From positions 1 to 64,000 of the forward strand of contig DATMGH010000147.1 of assembly GCA_035555675.1 (NCBI GenBank): a stretch of 64,000 nt of DNA. The letters run 5' to 3'. Below are positions 1 to 8,547 of the stretch, in pieces. The DNA is from Solirubrobacter sp035555675. Lineage in GTDB: Bacteria; Actinomycetota; Thermoleophilia; Solirubrobacterales; Solirubrobacteraceae. The stretch's first letter is position 1. Each line of letters opens with the position of its first letter. The notes under the pieces were generated by a model. It searched no databases and was not told the DNA's origin. It was given only the letters and a program-made list of their open reading frames with translations. Made by a program: the position numbers and the translations under genes.

Positions 1-1094
1 CGCGGCGCCGGCGCTCGCCAGCCGCCGAGCTCGCCGGCGAGCGCGCGCAGCGCCTCACGCGCATCCGCGACCACCGGCAGCGCGCCGAGCTTGTGTGCGT
101 CCGGCTCGAGGACATTGATCGCGACGAACCGCACGTCCTCCGCGGCGAACAGCGAGTGCGACGCGGTCGTGAAGTCGCTCAACCGCGTGCCGACACACAG
201 CACGACGTCGGCGTCACGCGCCAGGTCGTTCGCGGCCCGCGTGCCGTTCACGCCGATCCCGCCCAGCGCCAGCGGCCCGTGGTAGCTGCCCTTCCCGGCC
301 GACGTCTCCGCGACCGGCAGGCCGGCCGCCGCGGCGAAGTCCCGCAGCGCCTCCTCGGCGCCGGAGTGCCAGACGCCGCCACCGGCGAGCACCAGCGGGC
401 GCTCGGCCGTGCGCAGCACGCGGGCCGCGGCCTCGATCGCGCGCCGTTCCGGCGGGCGGCGGGCGACGGTCCACGTGCGTTCCGCGAAGAAGCCGGCGGG
501 AAAGTCGTACGCCTCGCCCTGCACGTCCTGGTGCAGGGCGATCGTGACCGCCCCGGTGGTCGCGGGATCGAGCAGGATGCGGAGCGCCTCGGGCAGTGCG
601 GTGAGCAGTTGCTCGGGCCGGGCGATGCGGTCGAAGAAGCGGCTCACCGGCCGCAGGCACTCGTTGACCGACCAGTCGGCGTACTCCGGGTGCTCGAGCT
701 GCTGCAGGACCGGACCCTGGCGCCGGGTCGCGTACGTGTCGGCCGGCAGCAGCAGGACCGGCAGGCGGTTCGTCGTCGCGGTGGCGGCGCCGGTCACCAG
801 GTTGGTGGAGCCCGGTCCGATCGACGCGGTGCACGCCAGCGTCGACAGCCGCCGCGTCGCCTTGGCGTACCCGAGCGCGACGTGCACCATCGACTGCTCG
901 TGCTTCGGCGAGAGGTACGGCAGCTCCGCCACGCCTTCCACCAGCGCCTCGCCCAGGCCGCACACGTTCCCGTGGCCGAAGATCCCGAACATCGCGGGGA
1001 TCGCCCGCCGGCGCTCGCCGTCGCGCTCGGAGAACTGCACCTGCAGATAGCGCACGAGCGCCTGGCTCGTGGTCAACCGCACCGTGGCGCTCAC
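1..1094 (-). CDS. iolD: 3D-(3,5/4)-trihydroxycyclohexane-1,2-dione acylhydrolase, 3' part missing
   Basis: A thiamine-diphosphate enzyme that hydrolytically opens the ring of trihydroxycyclohexane-1,2-dione in cytoplasmic myo-inositol catabolism. Translation from a GTG at 1094 gives about 364 residues. Visible family blocks are GIFGHGN (~37-43), KHEQ with the presumed cofactor-activating Glu (~64-67) and ASIGPGSTN (~90-98), in the spacing usual for IolD. The GTG shares GTGA with the stop of the upstream isomerase gene, which fixes the start and implies translational coupling. The frame runs off the left edge; full-length IolD is about 620-640 residues, so roughly 40% is outside the window. 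It is the most distal visible gene of the leftward operon. Other acetolactate-synthase-like enzymes are less likely because of the FGHGN block. Confidence 0.88.
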   Translation of the reverse strand, partial: MSATVRLTTSQALVRYLQVQFSERDGERRRAIPAMFGIFGHGNVCGLGEALVEGVAELPYLSPKHEQSMVHVALGYAKATRRLSTLACTASIGPGSTNLVTGAATATTNRLPVLLLPADTYATRRQGPVLQQLEHPEYADWSVNECLRPVSRFFDRIARPEQLLTALPEALRILLDPATTGAVTIALHQDVQGEAYDFPAGFFAERTWTVARRPPERRAIEAAARVLRTAERPLVLAGGGVWHSGAEEALRDFAAAAGLPVAETSAGKGSYHGPLALGGIGVNGTRAANDLARDADVVLCVGTRLSDFTTASHSLFAAEDVRFVAINVLEPDAHKLGALPVVADAREALRALAGELGGWRAPAP

Positions 1095-1948
1095 GCCGGT
1101 ACCCCCAATCCCGCCGTTTCCAATGCGCACCGACTCGCGACCAGATCCGCCACCGGATCCCCGCCCGGACGCCGGTCCTGCTCGACCGTGGCCCACGCCA
1201 GCGGCGGCAGCGCCCGCGCGAGCGCGCTCAGGTCCACGCAGCCCGTGCCGAGTGGGCAGAAGACGCCGGCCGCGACGGCGTCCCAGAAGCTCAGCCCGCG
1301 CGCCAGCACGCGCGGCTCGACGTCCTTGAGATGCAGCAGCGCGACGCGGTCGCCGAGCCGGCGCAGCCACTCGACCGGGTCCAGCCGCGCGTAGGCGAGG
1401 TGGCCGGTGTCGAGGCAGATCGGCGCGAGCTCGGCCGCCTGCTCGATCTCGGCCGCGAACTCGATGTGGGTGCCGGCGTGCGGATGGACGGCGGCGGTGA
1501 GGCCCGCGGCGCCCGCGACGTCGGCCAGCGTCCGGATGGCCCGCGCGACCGCGCGCCGTTCGTCGGCGGTCGGCGCGGGTGCGCGCTCGGCGCGGCCGGC
1601 GGCGGCCGCCCGGCCTGGATCGATCTGGTCGATCACGATCAGGTGCGTGCCGCCGGCGGGGGCGACGAGCTCCGCGACACGATGCGCGGCGACGACGATC
1701 CGCGGCAGCTCCTTCGGCCGGTGCAGCGGCTCGAACACGAACCCGGCGATCAGCTGCAGGTCGCGGCTCGCCAGCTCGTTCCGCAGCCGTCCGGGGTCGG
1801 TCGGCAGGTACCCGAGCGGGCCGAGCTCGACGCCGGCGTAACCCGCGGTGCGCGCGCCGTCGAGCACGACGTCCCACGGCGGGTTGCCCGGCGTGTCGGC
1901 GAAGTCGACGCCCCAGGACACGGGGCCGGTGGCCAGGCGCGGCGTCAT
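1091..1948 (-). CDS. IolE-like sugar phosphate isomerase/epimerase (TIM barrel)
   Basis: A 285-aa protein of the AP-endonuclease-2-like TIM-barrel family, which includes inosose dehydratase (IolE) and many sugar isomerases. The N-terminus (GPVSWGVDF, then GYAGVELGPLGYLP) is the usual first strand and helix. CLDTGHLAYA (~160) and LLHLKDV (~190) are the central metal-site strands, and VEQDRRPGG near the C-terminus carries the last acidic ligand. The start is the ATG at 1948, which overlaps the stop of the upstream SDR by ATGA; a more upstream in-frame start at 1960 would deepen the overlap. Its position directly before iolD suggests it supplies or processes a keto-inositol-type intermediate. 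The exact substrate cannot be read from sequence. Confidence 0.8.
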   Translation of the reverse strand: MTPRLATGPVSWGVDFADTPGNPPWDVVLDGARTAGYAGVELGPLGYLPTDPGRLRNELASRDLQLIAGFVFEPLHRPKELPRIVVAAHRVAELVAPAGGTHLIVIDQIDPGRAAAAGRAERAPAPTADERRAVARAIRTLADVAGAAGLTAAVHPHAGTHIEFAAEIEQAAELAPICLDTGHLAYARLDPVEWLRRLGDRVALLHLKDVEPRVLARGLSFWDAVAAGVFCPLGTGCVDLSALARALPPLAWATVEQDRRPGGDPVADLVASRCALETAGLGVPA

Positions 1949-2676
1949 TGTGCCGTCCACCCGCCGTCGACCAGCAGGCTCGTACCGGTCATCAGCGATG
2001 CGGCGGGCGACGCCGCGAACGCCACGGCCTGGGCCACTTCACGGGGCGTGCCGAGGCGGCCCAGCGGGATCCGGCGGACGATCGCGTCGCGCGCGTCCGG
2101 AGCCGCCAGGAACGGCGCGGTCATCGGCGTCTCGACGAAGGTGGGCGCGACCGCGTTGACCCGGATGCCGTGTGGCGCGAGCTCCAGCGCCAGTGCCTTG
2201 GTCAGACCCTCGAGTGCGTGCTTGGCCATGCAGTACACGGTGCGGGCGGGCGCTCCGATGTGGCCCATCTGCGACGTCACGAACACGATCGAGCCGTGCA
2301 CGCCACGCTCGAGCATCCGCGCCGCGACGGCCTGGGCCGCGACGAACGCGCCGCGGACGTTGAGGCTCCAGGACCATTCGAGCCCGCGCTCGTCGACGTC
2401 CAGGAAGGGCTGCGGCCGGTTCCCGCCCGCGCACGTGACGAGCACGTCGACTGGCGGCAGCGCGCCGATCAGCGCCCGCAGGCCCGCGCCGTCGGTGACG
2501 TCGCAGACCTCCGCCCGCCCGCCGGTCCGGCGCGCGACGTCGCGCAGCGGCCCGAGCCGGCGGCCGACCAGCACGAGCGACGCGCCCGCCTCGGCCAGGG
2601 CCACGGCGCAGGCGCTCCCGAGGCCGCCTCCGGCGCCGGTGACGAGCGCGACACGACCGTCGAGCGCGCCGCTCAC
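1945..2676 (-). CDS. short-chain dehydrogenase/reductase
   Basis: A 243-aa classical SDR, an NAD(P)-dependent alcohol or ketone oxidoreductase. Cofactor motif TGAGGGLG lies at ~10-17, the NNAG-equivalent is CAGG (~83), and the catalytic pair is YCMAK (~143-147) preceded by a Ser-rich strand (VFVTSQMG). The C-terminus ends in the common LLVDGGW signature. The start is the GTG at 2676, sharing GTGA with the stop of the histidinol-dehydrogenase-like gene; a longer reading upstream would run into that gene. Length is normal for the family. In this operon it probably oxidises or reduces a polyol or cyclitol intermediate, which is inferred from context only. Confidence 0.85.
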   Translation of the reverse strand: MSGALDGRVALVTGAGGGLGSACAVALAEAGASLVLVGRRLGPLRDVARRTGGRAEVCDVTDGAGLRALIGALPPVDVLVTCAGGNRPQPFLDVDERGLEWSWSLNVRGAFVAAQAVAARMLERGVHGSIVFVTSQMGHIGAPARTVYCMAKHALEGLTKALALELAPHGIRVNAVAPTFVETPMTAPFLAAPDARDAIVRRIPLGRLGTPREVAQAVAFAASPAASLMTGTSLLVDGGWTAQ

Positions 2677-3956
2677 TGCGCCGCCCCGGCCCGCTCGAGG
2701 CGCAGCTCTGCGGTGCGCGCGTGGCCGCCGAAGCCCTCGGCGTGCGAGATCGCCGCCACCGCGGGTGCGACGCGGCGGGTGCCTTCCTCGGTCAGCTCCT
2801 GGAACGTCAGCGTCTTGAGGAACTTGCCGACCCACAGCCCGCCCGTGTAGCGAGCCGCTCCCGCGGTCGGCAGGACGTGGTTGGTGCCGACGGCCTTGTC
2901 ACCGTAGGCGACCGTCGAGTCGGCGCCGACGAACAGCGAGCCGTAGTTGCGCAGGGCGCCGGCGTACGCGTCCAGCTCGTGTGCGGCGACCTGCAGCTCG
3001 AGGTGCTCCGGCGCGAGCTGGTCGGAGAGCTCGACCGCCTCGTCCCGGTCGCGCGCGACGAGCACGCGGCCCTCCCGCTGCCACGCTTCGGCGGCGATCT
3101 CGCGCGTCGGCCAGTCGAGCAGGGCGCGCTCGACCGCGTCGACGACCGCGAGCCCGAGCTCGCGTGACGTGGTGATGAGCACCGCCGGCGACGTCGGCCC
3201 GTGCTCGGCTTGACCGAGCAGGTCGGCCGCGACCAGGTCGGCGTCGGCGGTGTCGTCGGCGATCACGACCACCTCGGTCGGTCCGGCGAGCAGGTCGATC
3301 CCGACGCGGCCGAAGAGCTGGCGCTTGGCTTCGGCGACGTACGCGTTGCCGGCGCCGACGATCAGGTCGACCGGCTCGACGCCGAGCAGCCCGAAGGCCA
3401 TCGTCGCCAGCGCCTGCACGCCACCCAGGCAGACGATCTCGTCCGCGCCGGAGGCGTCCATCGCGTACAGCATCGCCGGGTGGATGCCCTTCCCGGCGCG
3501 GGGCGGGGCGCACGCGACGACGCGGCCCACGCCCGCGACCTTGGGCACCGCCACCGTCATGAACGACGAGGCCAGCATCGGGTACCGCCCACCGGGCACG
3601 TACGCACCGCTGGCGGTGACCGGGACGTGGCGGTGCCCGAGCACGACACCCGGCAGCGTCTCCACGCGCAGGTCCTGCAGCGTGTCGCGCTGGCGCGAAG
3701 CGAACGCGCGCACCTGGTCGAGCGCGAAGGCGATGTGGGTCTTGAGCTCGTCGTCAAGCTCGTCGGCGGCGTGCAGGATGGCCGCCGCGCCGACGCGGAA
3801 GTCGGGCGGATCCCACCCGTCGAGCGAACGCGAGTACTCGCGGACGGCGCGCTCGCCGTCGCGCTCGATGCGCAGCAGCATCTCGCTCACGTCGCGCCGG
3901 ATGCGCGCGTCGTCCTGCGCTCGCGACTCCGCCGCCTCCTTCAGCACCTCAGCCAT
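2673..3956 (-). CDS. histidinol dehydrogenase family oxidoreductase, probably catabolic
   Basis: A 427-aa zinc- and NAD-dependent alcohol dehydrogenase of the HisD fold. It shows SGAYVPGGRYP (~108-118), AGPTEVVVIAD (~220), the zinc/catalytic block GQAEHGPTSP (~245) and APEHLEL (~312). There are no other histidine-biosynthesis genes; the neighbours are IclR, SDR, aldolase and IolD-type genes. It is therefore probably a HisD paralogue that oxidises a polyol to an acid, as HpsN does with dihydroxypropanesulfonate, rather than biosynthetic HisD. The start ATG at 3956 overlaps the end of the IclR gene by 8 bp. Substrate specificity is unknown; biosynthetic HisD cannot be excluded without a tree. 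Confidence 0.78.
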   Translation of the reverse strand: MAEVLKEAAESRAQDDARIRRDVSEMLLRIERDGERAVREYSRSLDGWDPPDFRVGAAAILHAADELDDELKTHIAFALDQVRAFASRQRDTLQDLRVETLPGVVLGHRHVPVTASGAYVPGGRYPMLASSFMTVAVPKVAGVGRVVACAPPRAGKGIHPAMLYAMDASGADEIVCLGGVQALATMAFGLLGVEPVDLIVGAGNAYVAEAKRQLFGRVGIDLLAGPTEVVVIADDTADADLVAADLLGQAEHGPTSPAVLITTSRELGLAVVDAVERALLDWPTREIAAEAWQREGRVLVARDRDEAVELSDQLAPEHLELQVAAHELDAYAGALRNYGSLFVGADSTVAYGDKAVGTNHVLPTAGAARYTGGLWVGKFLKTLTFQELTEEGTRRVAPAVAAISHAEGFGGHARTAELRLERAGAAQ

Positions 3957-4704
3957 GTCCTCGTCCTCCGAGCGCGTCCGCGACGGTCCCGGCGGCAGCG
4001 CGGACGCGAGCGCCGAGCCGGTCAAGATCGGTCTCTTGCAGCACCGGCATCGGCAGCGTCAGCGCGAGCGCGGCCGGAACCTCGCCCGCGGGGTCGCGCA
4101 CCGGCGCGGCCACGCTTCCGAGGCCTTCTGCATACTCCTCGCGCTCGAGCGCGTACCCGCGTTCGCGAATCTCGGCCACCTCGCGCCGGAGGCGCTCGGG
4201 ATCCGTGACCGTGTGGGCGGTGACGGGCTCGAGCAGCACGTCCAGCACGCTCTCGCGCCACGCGTCGCGGTACGCCAGCAGGACCTTGCCGGAGGCGGTC
4301 GCGTGCGCGGGCACCAGCTCGCGCAGGTGCGGGCGGGCCTCTTCGCTGCCGGCACGGTGAACGAGACACAGGGCCGACGTGTAGCTCGGGATCGCGAGGT
4401 GCACGACGCCGCCCGTCTGCTCGAACAGCTCCGTCACCGCGGGCGTCGCGGCGCGCGTCAGCGGCGAGCGCTCGGCGAGCTGCGCGGCCAGGGCCACGAG
4501 CCGCATCGTCGGCGCGTAGTCGCGGCGGCGGCCCTCGCTGCGGCTGACCCAGCCGTCGGCGACGAGCCGCGCCAGCAGCCGGCGCGCGGTGCGCGGGTGG
4601 ATCTGCAGCGCTTCCGCGAGCTGGGCGGCGGAGGATGGCTGGAACGCCAGCACCTCCATCGCCTGCATCGTGCGGGTCACGAACAGCGCCTCACCAGCGG
4701 CCAT
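3949..4704 (-). CDS. IclR family transcriptional regulator
   Basis: A 251-aa regulator with an N-terminal winged helix-turn-helix (residues ~5-65, including AAQLAEALQIHPRTARRLL) and a C-terminal IclR effector domain. The latter contains the family's HATASGKVLLAY block (~120) and EREEYAEGLGSVAAPV (~185). The start is the ATG at 4704, inside the end of the aldolase gene (14-bp overlap). It is embedded in the middle of the leftward operon rather than at its head, so the unit carries two regulators, this one and an FCD-type GntR protein at the promoter end. IclR proteins usually bind a small acid or sugar-acid intermediate of the pathway they control. Confidence 0.85.
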   Translation of the reverse strand: MAAGEALFVTRTMQAMEVLAFQPSSAAQLAEALQIHPRTARRLLARLVADGWVSRSEGRRRDYAPTMRLVALAAQLAERSPLTRAATPAVTELFEQTGGVVHLAIPSYTSALCLVHRAGSEEARPHLRELVPAHATASGKVLLAYRDAWRESVLDVLLEPVTAHTVTDPERLRREVAEIRERGYALEREEYAEGLGSVAAPVRDPAGEVPAALALTLPMPVLQETDLDRLGARVRAAAGTVADALGGRGHG

Positions 4705-5416
4705 CGATGCCTCCAGCGCCGGGCGCCGGCGTCCCGATGCTCGCCAGCCCTTCGCGGGCGGCCGCCGCGACGTCGTCGGCGATGCGTGCGGCCAGCTTGA
4801 TGTCGACGCCGCACACGAGCAGGTCCGGCGGTCGCGAGCACAGACGCAGCAGGGCCGCCGGCTCACCGCCGGCCAGGCCGAACCCGGCGCCTGCCGCCCG
4901 CGCCGCCGCCTCGACTTCGGCGACGGCCGCCGGGAGCGCGGGCGCCGGCACGCGCAGCCCGAGGTCGGCGGTGCCGATCACGAGCAGATCCACGTGGCCG
5001 GCGATCGCGGGTGCCGCGCGGACCCCGGCGGGCGACTCGATCTGGGCGATCAGGCGCGGCACCGGCGGGCGCTGCCCGTCCCGGCCCGCGCGCCGCGGCC
5101 CGTAGCCGCGCTCGCCTTCCGGCGGGTAGCGCAGGCGCCGGGCGAGCCCGGCGACCGCCTCCGGATCCTCCGCCTGCGGCAGCACGATGGCGTCCGCCCC
5201 GGCGTCGAGCGCAGGTGCGAGCGCCTCGCTGGCCGCTCGTGTGATCCGCACGTGCGCCTCGCACCCGGCGGCGCGCAGCGCGACGGTCAGCGGCGCGACG
5301 TCCCGCGCGCTGAGCGAGCCGTGCTCGAGGTCGATCCAGGCGGCATCGAACGCGTACCCCATCGTCTCGGCCAGCACGACGTCGGGCAACGAGATCACCG
5401 TGGCCAGGTGGGTCAT
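4691..5416 (-). CDS. HpcH/HpaI aldolase/citrate lyase family protein
   Basis: A 241-aa TIM-barrel class II pyruvate-type aldolase, a family that cleaves or forms 2-keto-3-deoxy or hydroxy acids using a divalent metal. Family features are WIDLEHGSLSARD (~28-40), VRITRAAS (~56), DAIVLPQAEDPE (~75) and the metal-ligand strands IAQIESPAGV (~120) and LLVIGTADLG (~143). Usual length is 250-270 aa, so it is slightly short. The start ATG at 5416 shares ATGA with the stop of the dehydrogenase gene. In context it is a plausible retro-aldol step giving pyruvate or a semialdehyde from the ring-opened product. Confidence 0.8.
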   Translation of the reverse strand: MTHLATVISLPDVVLAETMGYAFDAAWIDLEHGSLSARDVAPLTVALRAAGCEAHVRITRAASEALAPALDAGADAIVLPQAEDPEAVAGLARRLRYPPEGERGYGPRRAGRDGQRPPVPRLIAQIESPAGVRAAPAIAGHVDLLVIGTADLGLRVPAPALPAAVAEVEAAARAAGAGFGLAGGEPAALLRLCSRPPDLLVCGVDIKLAARIADDVAAAAREGLASIGTPAPGAGGIDGRW

Positions 5417-6414
5417 CCGATCGCCTCCGGCGTCTGCAGCACAGCGGGGTTGGCGACGAGCCCGGGATCGACGGCGCCGTCGAGGGTGGCGAGCACGCTG
5501 GCGGTCGCCATCTCGACCATCCGCGCGATCGACGTCGTGCTGAGACCGCCGATATGCGGCGTGAGCGTGACGTTGGGCAGCTCGAGCAGGCGCGGCGGGA
5601 CCGCGGGCTCGTCGGCGAAGACGTCGAGCGCGGCGGCGCGCAGGCGTCCGGTCGTGAGCGCGTCGATCAGCGCCGCCTCGTCGACGAGGCCGCCGCGCGA
5701 CGCGTTGACCAGGGTCGCCTCCGGACGCATGCACGCGAGCTCGCGCGCGCCGATCAGGCCGCGCGTCGCCGCGCTCAGCGGCAGATGCAGCGAGATCACG
5801 TCCGCCCGCTCGAGCAGCTCGGCGAGCGTGACGAGCTCCGCGTCGGGCTCCTCGCGCACGGCCGGATCGCAGACGAGCAGGCGCACGCCGAACCCGCGCA
5901 GCCGCCGCGCGACGGCGCGCCCGATGGCGCCGTGGCCGATGAGGCCGACCGTGGTCCCGTGCAGATCCCAGGGGGTCATCGCGCTGCCGCGCTCCCACTC
6001 GCCGCGGCGCACGGACGCGTCGTGCTCGACGATCCGGCGCAGCGCCGCGAGGATCAGCGCCACCGCGTGGTCGGCGGTGGTCTCCCGGTTGGCGCCGGGA
6101 GTGACGGTCACGATCACGCCCTCCTCCGTGGCGGCGGGCAGGTCGATCGAGTCGGTGCCGACGCCGACCCTCGCCACGACCCGGAGCTGTTCGGCGGCCG
6201 CGAGCGTGGCGCGGTCGAACGGATCGGTGCTGACGATGGCGGCGACGGCGCCCCGCGCCAGCAGCCGCACTTCGTCCGCCGTCCGCGGCCCGGTCTTCGG
6301 GGCCAGCCGCACGCGCAGCCCCGCCTGGCGCAACCGCGCTCCGGCCTGGGGGCCGTCGAGGTCGAAGCCGGGCCAGGTCACCAGGACCTCTCCGCGCTCA
6401 GACATCGGCTTCAT
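5413..6414 (-). CDS. D-isomer-specific 2-hydroxyacid dehydrogenase
   Basis: A 333-aa NAD-dependent dehydrogenase of the D-2-hydroxyacid/phosphoglycerate dehydrogenase family. The Rossmann motif GLIGHGAIGRAVA lies at ~153. The catalytic triad is visible as Arg in NASRGGLVDEAAL (~240), Glu in DVFADEPA (~267) and His in LTPHIGGLS (~290). There is no C-terminal ACT domain, so it is not a regulated SerA. The start is taken as ATG 6414 because a GGGGAGCGG stretch lies about 10 bp upstream; ATG 6405 is an alternative. The gene overlaps the end of the GntR gene. It likely oxidises a hydroxyacid intermediate of the operon's pathway. Confidence 0.85.
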   Translation of the reverse strand: MKPMSERGEVLVTWPGFDLDGPQAGARLRQAGLRVRLAPKTGPRTADEVRLLARGAVAAIVSTDPFDRATLAAAEQLRVVARVGVGTDSIDLPAATEEGVIVTVTPGANRETTADHAVALILAALRRIVEHDASVRRGEWERGSAMTPWDLHGTTVGLIGHGAIGRAVARRLRGFGVRLLVCDPAVREEPDAELVTLAELLERADVISLHLPLSAATRGLIGARELACMRPEATLVNASRGGLVDEAALIDALTTGRLRAAALDVFADEPAVPPRLLELPNVTLTPHIGGLSTTSIARMVEMATASVLATLDGAVDPGLVANPAVLQTPEAIG

Positions 6415-7144
6415 GCGCTGGCCGCTCCCCGGCACGATCCCGCGCGTACTCGCGCAGGTACTCCTCCACGGTGGCCAGATGCGCGCGCATGCTCTCGCGC
6501 GCGGTCTCGGCATCGCCCGCGGCGATCGCCGTGAGGATCTGCCGGTGCTCGGGGATCGATCGCACGAGCCGGACGTCCGGACGCGCCAGCGGCCGCCGCG
6601 CGGTCGCCAGGGCTCGATGGATCGGCTCGGTCATACACGCCAGGGCGCGGTTTCCGGTCGCGCGGATCACCGCGTCGTGGAACGCGATGTCGGCCTCGTG
6701 ATAGAGGTCCTCGGCCGCGCCGCTGACGGCGGCGCGCTCGGCGGCGACGCGCATTCGCTCGAGCGCGTCGGAGAGCTCGGCCAGGTCGTCGGCGGACGCG
6801 CGCTCGGCGGCGAGGCCGGCGGCGGTGATCTCGAGGATCCGCCGGCATTCGAGGTACTCCCCCAACACGGTGGCGCCACGCGGCCCTTGGAGCACCGCCC
6901 GCAGGACGTCCGGGCTGAAGAGGTCCCAGTCCGCTTCGGGGGACACCGTGGCCCCGCGGCCGTGCTTGACGGTGACCAGTCCGCGCTCCTCGAGACCGCG
7001 GATGCATTCGCGGGCGACGCCGCGGCTGACCCGGAAGCGGCTCGCGAGATCCGTCTCTCGCGGAAGGCTCTCGCCCACGGCCAGGTGTCCGGAGACGATG
7101 TCCGCGATGAGGACCAGCATGAGCTGTCGGTGCAGGCGCGACAT
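6398..7144 (-). CDS. GntR family (FadR/FCD subgroup) regulator
   Basis: A 248-aa regulator that heads the leftward operon. The N-terminal winged HTH (residues ~8-75) contains LPRETDLASRFRVSRGVARE and the GlyArgGly wing (KHGRGATV). The C-terminal all-helical FCD domain has EADIAFHDAVIRATGN (~150) and the metal-ligand His of EHRQIL (~205). The start is ATG 7144. A perfect inverted repeat (7146-7162) lies 1 nt upstream of the start codon and overlaps the predicted -10, so autoregulation is likely and the mRNA may be almost leaderless. The same half-sites occur before the P450 gene at 11961. Confidence 0.88.
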   Translation of the reverse strand: MSRLHRQLMLVLIADIVSGHLAVGESLPRETDLASRFRVSRGVARECIRGLEERGLVTVKHGRGATVSPEADWDLFSPDVLRAVLQGPRGATVLGEYLECRRILEITAAGLAAERASADDLAELSDALERMRVAAERAAVSGAAEDLYHEADIAFHDAVIRATGNRALACMTEPIHRALATARRPLARPDVRLVRSIPEHRQILTAIAAGDAETARESMRAHLATVEEYLREYARDRAGERPAHEADV

Positions 7145-7145
7145 G

Positions 7146-7162
7146 CAGTGATTGGATCACTG
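7146..7162. promoter_or_regulatory. palindromic operator at the GntR gene start
   Basis: Perfect inverted repeat CAGTGAT-TGG-ATCACTG directly beside the GntR start codon. On the minus strand a -35-like TTGACG (7182-7187) is followed by a 17-bp spacer and a weak ATCAGT -10 (7159-7164), which the palindrome overlaps. FCD-type GntR proteins bind short odd-spaced palindromes of this kind, so this is a likely autoregulatory operator. Inferred; not tested. Confidence 0.6.
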
Positions 7163-7213
7163 ATCGCCCTGCTCTGTCCAGCGTCAATTCAGTCTGTTTG
7201 CAGGCAAGTTTCT

Positions 7214-7233
7214 TATCTCGACATGTCGAGATA
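7214..7233. promoter_or_regulatory. 20-bp perfect palindrome in the divergent intergenic region
   Basis: TATCTCGACATGTCGAGATA is perfectly self-complementary over 20 bp. It sits between the two divergent operons (starts at 7144 and 7369), 135 bp upstream of the cyclase-like gene. Its sequence differs from the GTGAT-type operator, so it probably serves another dimeric regulator such as the operon's IclR protein. No convincing -10/-35 for the rightward operon could be fixed around it. Confidence 0.5.
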
Positions 7234-7368
7234 CTTCGTGTCCACTCGGTCTTCGGGCGTACGTCGGCGGCCACGCCGCGGTCGCCCTTGCGGCTCGCCT
7301 GCATGACCGATGGCGCGGCCGGACGCCGGCGTCGAAAGTGCGCCTCCCCTACTGATGAGGAGGTCGAG

Positions 7369-8547
7369 ATGGCCGACACGACGCTCACCGAACACTCCGG
7401 CGGGTTCCTCGTCGCCGACGCGGTGCCGCTGGCGACGCCGCCGCAGGGACACGTCGAGGCGGTCGCCGCGCGCGAGGACCGCTACGCGATCGACGTGGTG
7501 ACGTCCGTCGACGAGCTCGTCGCGCGGCTGAGCCCCGCGCTGGGCGAGGATCGCGTCGGGATCGTGACCGACGAGACCGTCGCGGCCCTCTACGCCACCC
7601 GGCTGGTCGGCCGGCTGCGGCGCGGCGGCCGTGACGTGCTGATGTACACGCTCCCCGCCGGCGAGCGCACGAAGGATCGTGCGTCGGCCGACGCGCTCTG
7701 GGACTGGCTCGCGCGCGTCGACTTCGGGCGCCGGGACGTGCTGGTCGCGTTCGGCGGCGGCGTCATCTGCGACCTCACGGGCTGGGTGGCGAGCGCCTAC
7801 ATGCGCGGGCTGCCGTACGTCAACCTGCCGACGACGCTGCTCGGCATGGTCGACGGCGCGCTCGGCGGCAAGGTCGCGGTCAATCACGCCACGGCCAAGA
7901 ACCTGCTGGGCGCCTTCCATCAGCCGCGAGCGGTGGTCTCCGACGTCTCGGTGCTCCGCTCGCTCGAGCGCCGCCATCTGTCGGCGGGCCTCGCGGAGGC
8001 GATCAAGAAGGCGATGATTGCGTCCCCCGACTACTTCACGCTGATCGAGCAGGACGTCGACAGCATCCTCGAGCGCGATCAGGCGGCGTTGTTCCGGCTC
8101 GTCGCGCACGCTTCGGTGATCAAGACGGTCCTGGTCGGGCGCGATCCGTATGAGCACGACCTGCGCCGACCGCTGAACTTCGGCCATACGATCGGCCATC
8201 CGCTCGAGACGGTCACGGGCTACGGGCCGCTGCTCCACGGCGAGGCGGTCGCCGTCGGCATGGTGGTCGCGTGCGAGCTCGCCGTCCGCCGCGGGCTGCT
8301 GGACCGCGCGCTGCTCGAGCGGCTGGTCGCGCTGCTGCGCCGCGCACAGCTGCCGACGACGCTGGCGGAGCTGCGGGCGCCGGTCGAGCCCGGCGCCGTG
8401 CTGGCCGCGATGGGCAAGGTGCGCCAGATCCGGGCCGGGAGCCTGCGCTGGGTGCTGCCGACCGAGGTGGGTGCGACGCTGATCGTCGACGACGTCGAAG
8501 ACCGGGAAGTGCGCGACGCGCTGCGCGCGCGGCACTCGGCGTCATGA
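7369..8547 (+). CDS. sugar phosphate cyclase / 3-dehydroquinate synthase family protein
   Basis: A 392-aa NAD- and Zn-dependent cyclase of the DHQ synthase superfamily, which turns a sugar phosphate into a carbocycle (DHQS, 2-deoxy-scyllo-inosose synthase, epi-valiolone synthases). Family blocks are GERTKD (~100), GGGVICDLTGW (~127), PTTLLGMVDGALGGK (~155) and KNLLGAFHQP. Zn ligands are Glu of GLAEAIK, His of LNFGHTIGH and His of LLHGEAV. By eye, the Lys-rich DKK motif near the DHQS C-terminus is replaced by GKVRQIRAGSLRW. The start is ATG 7369 after a strong GAGGAGG (7357-7363). With no shikimate genes beside it but a methyltransferase, VOC protein and Gfo/Idh/MocA enzyme, a secondary role is more likely than AroB. 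Subtype is unresolved. Confidence 0.75.
   Translation: MADTTLTEHSGGFLVADAVPLATPPQGHVEAVAAREDRYAIDVVTSVDELVARLSPALGEDRVGIVTDETVAALYATRLVGRLRRGGRDVLMYTLPAGERTKDRASADALWDWLARVDFGRRDVLVAFGGGVICDLTGWVASAYMRGLPYVNLPTTLLGMVDGALGGKVAVNHATAKNLLGAFHQPRAVVSDVSVLRSLERRHLSAGLAEAIKKAMIASPDYFTLIEQDVDSILERDQAALFRLVAHASVIKTVLVGRDPYEHDLRRPLNFGHTIGHPLETVTGYGPLLHGEAVAVGMVVACELAVRRGLLDRALLERLVALLRRAQLPTTLAELRAPVEPGAVLAAMGKVRQIRAGSLRWVLPTEVGATLIVDDVEDREVRDALRARHSAS

Noticed and set aside
2673..3956. Biosynthetic histidinol dehydrogenase (hisD)
   Set aside because: It is embedded in a catabolic operon with regulators and no his genes; it belongs to the fold but probably not the pathway.
7369..8547. Housekeeping 3-dehydroquinate synthase (aroB)
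   Set aside because: No shikimate genes nearby, and by-eye differences at the C-terminal Lys motif. Family membership is kept, but the symbol is withheld.
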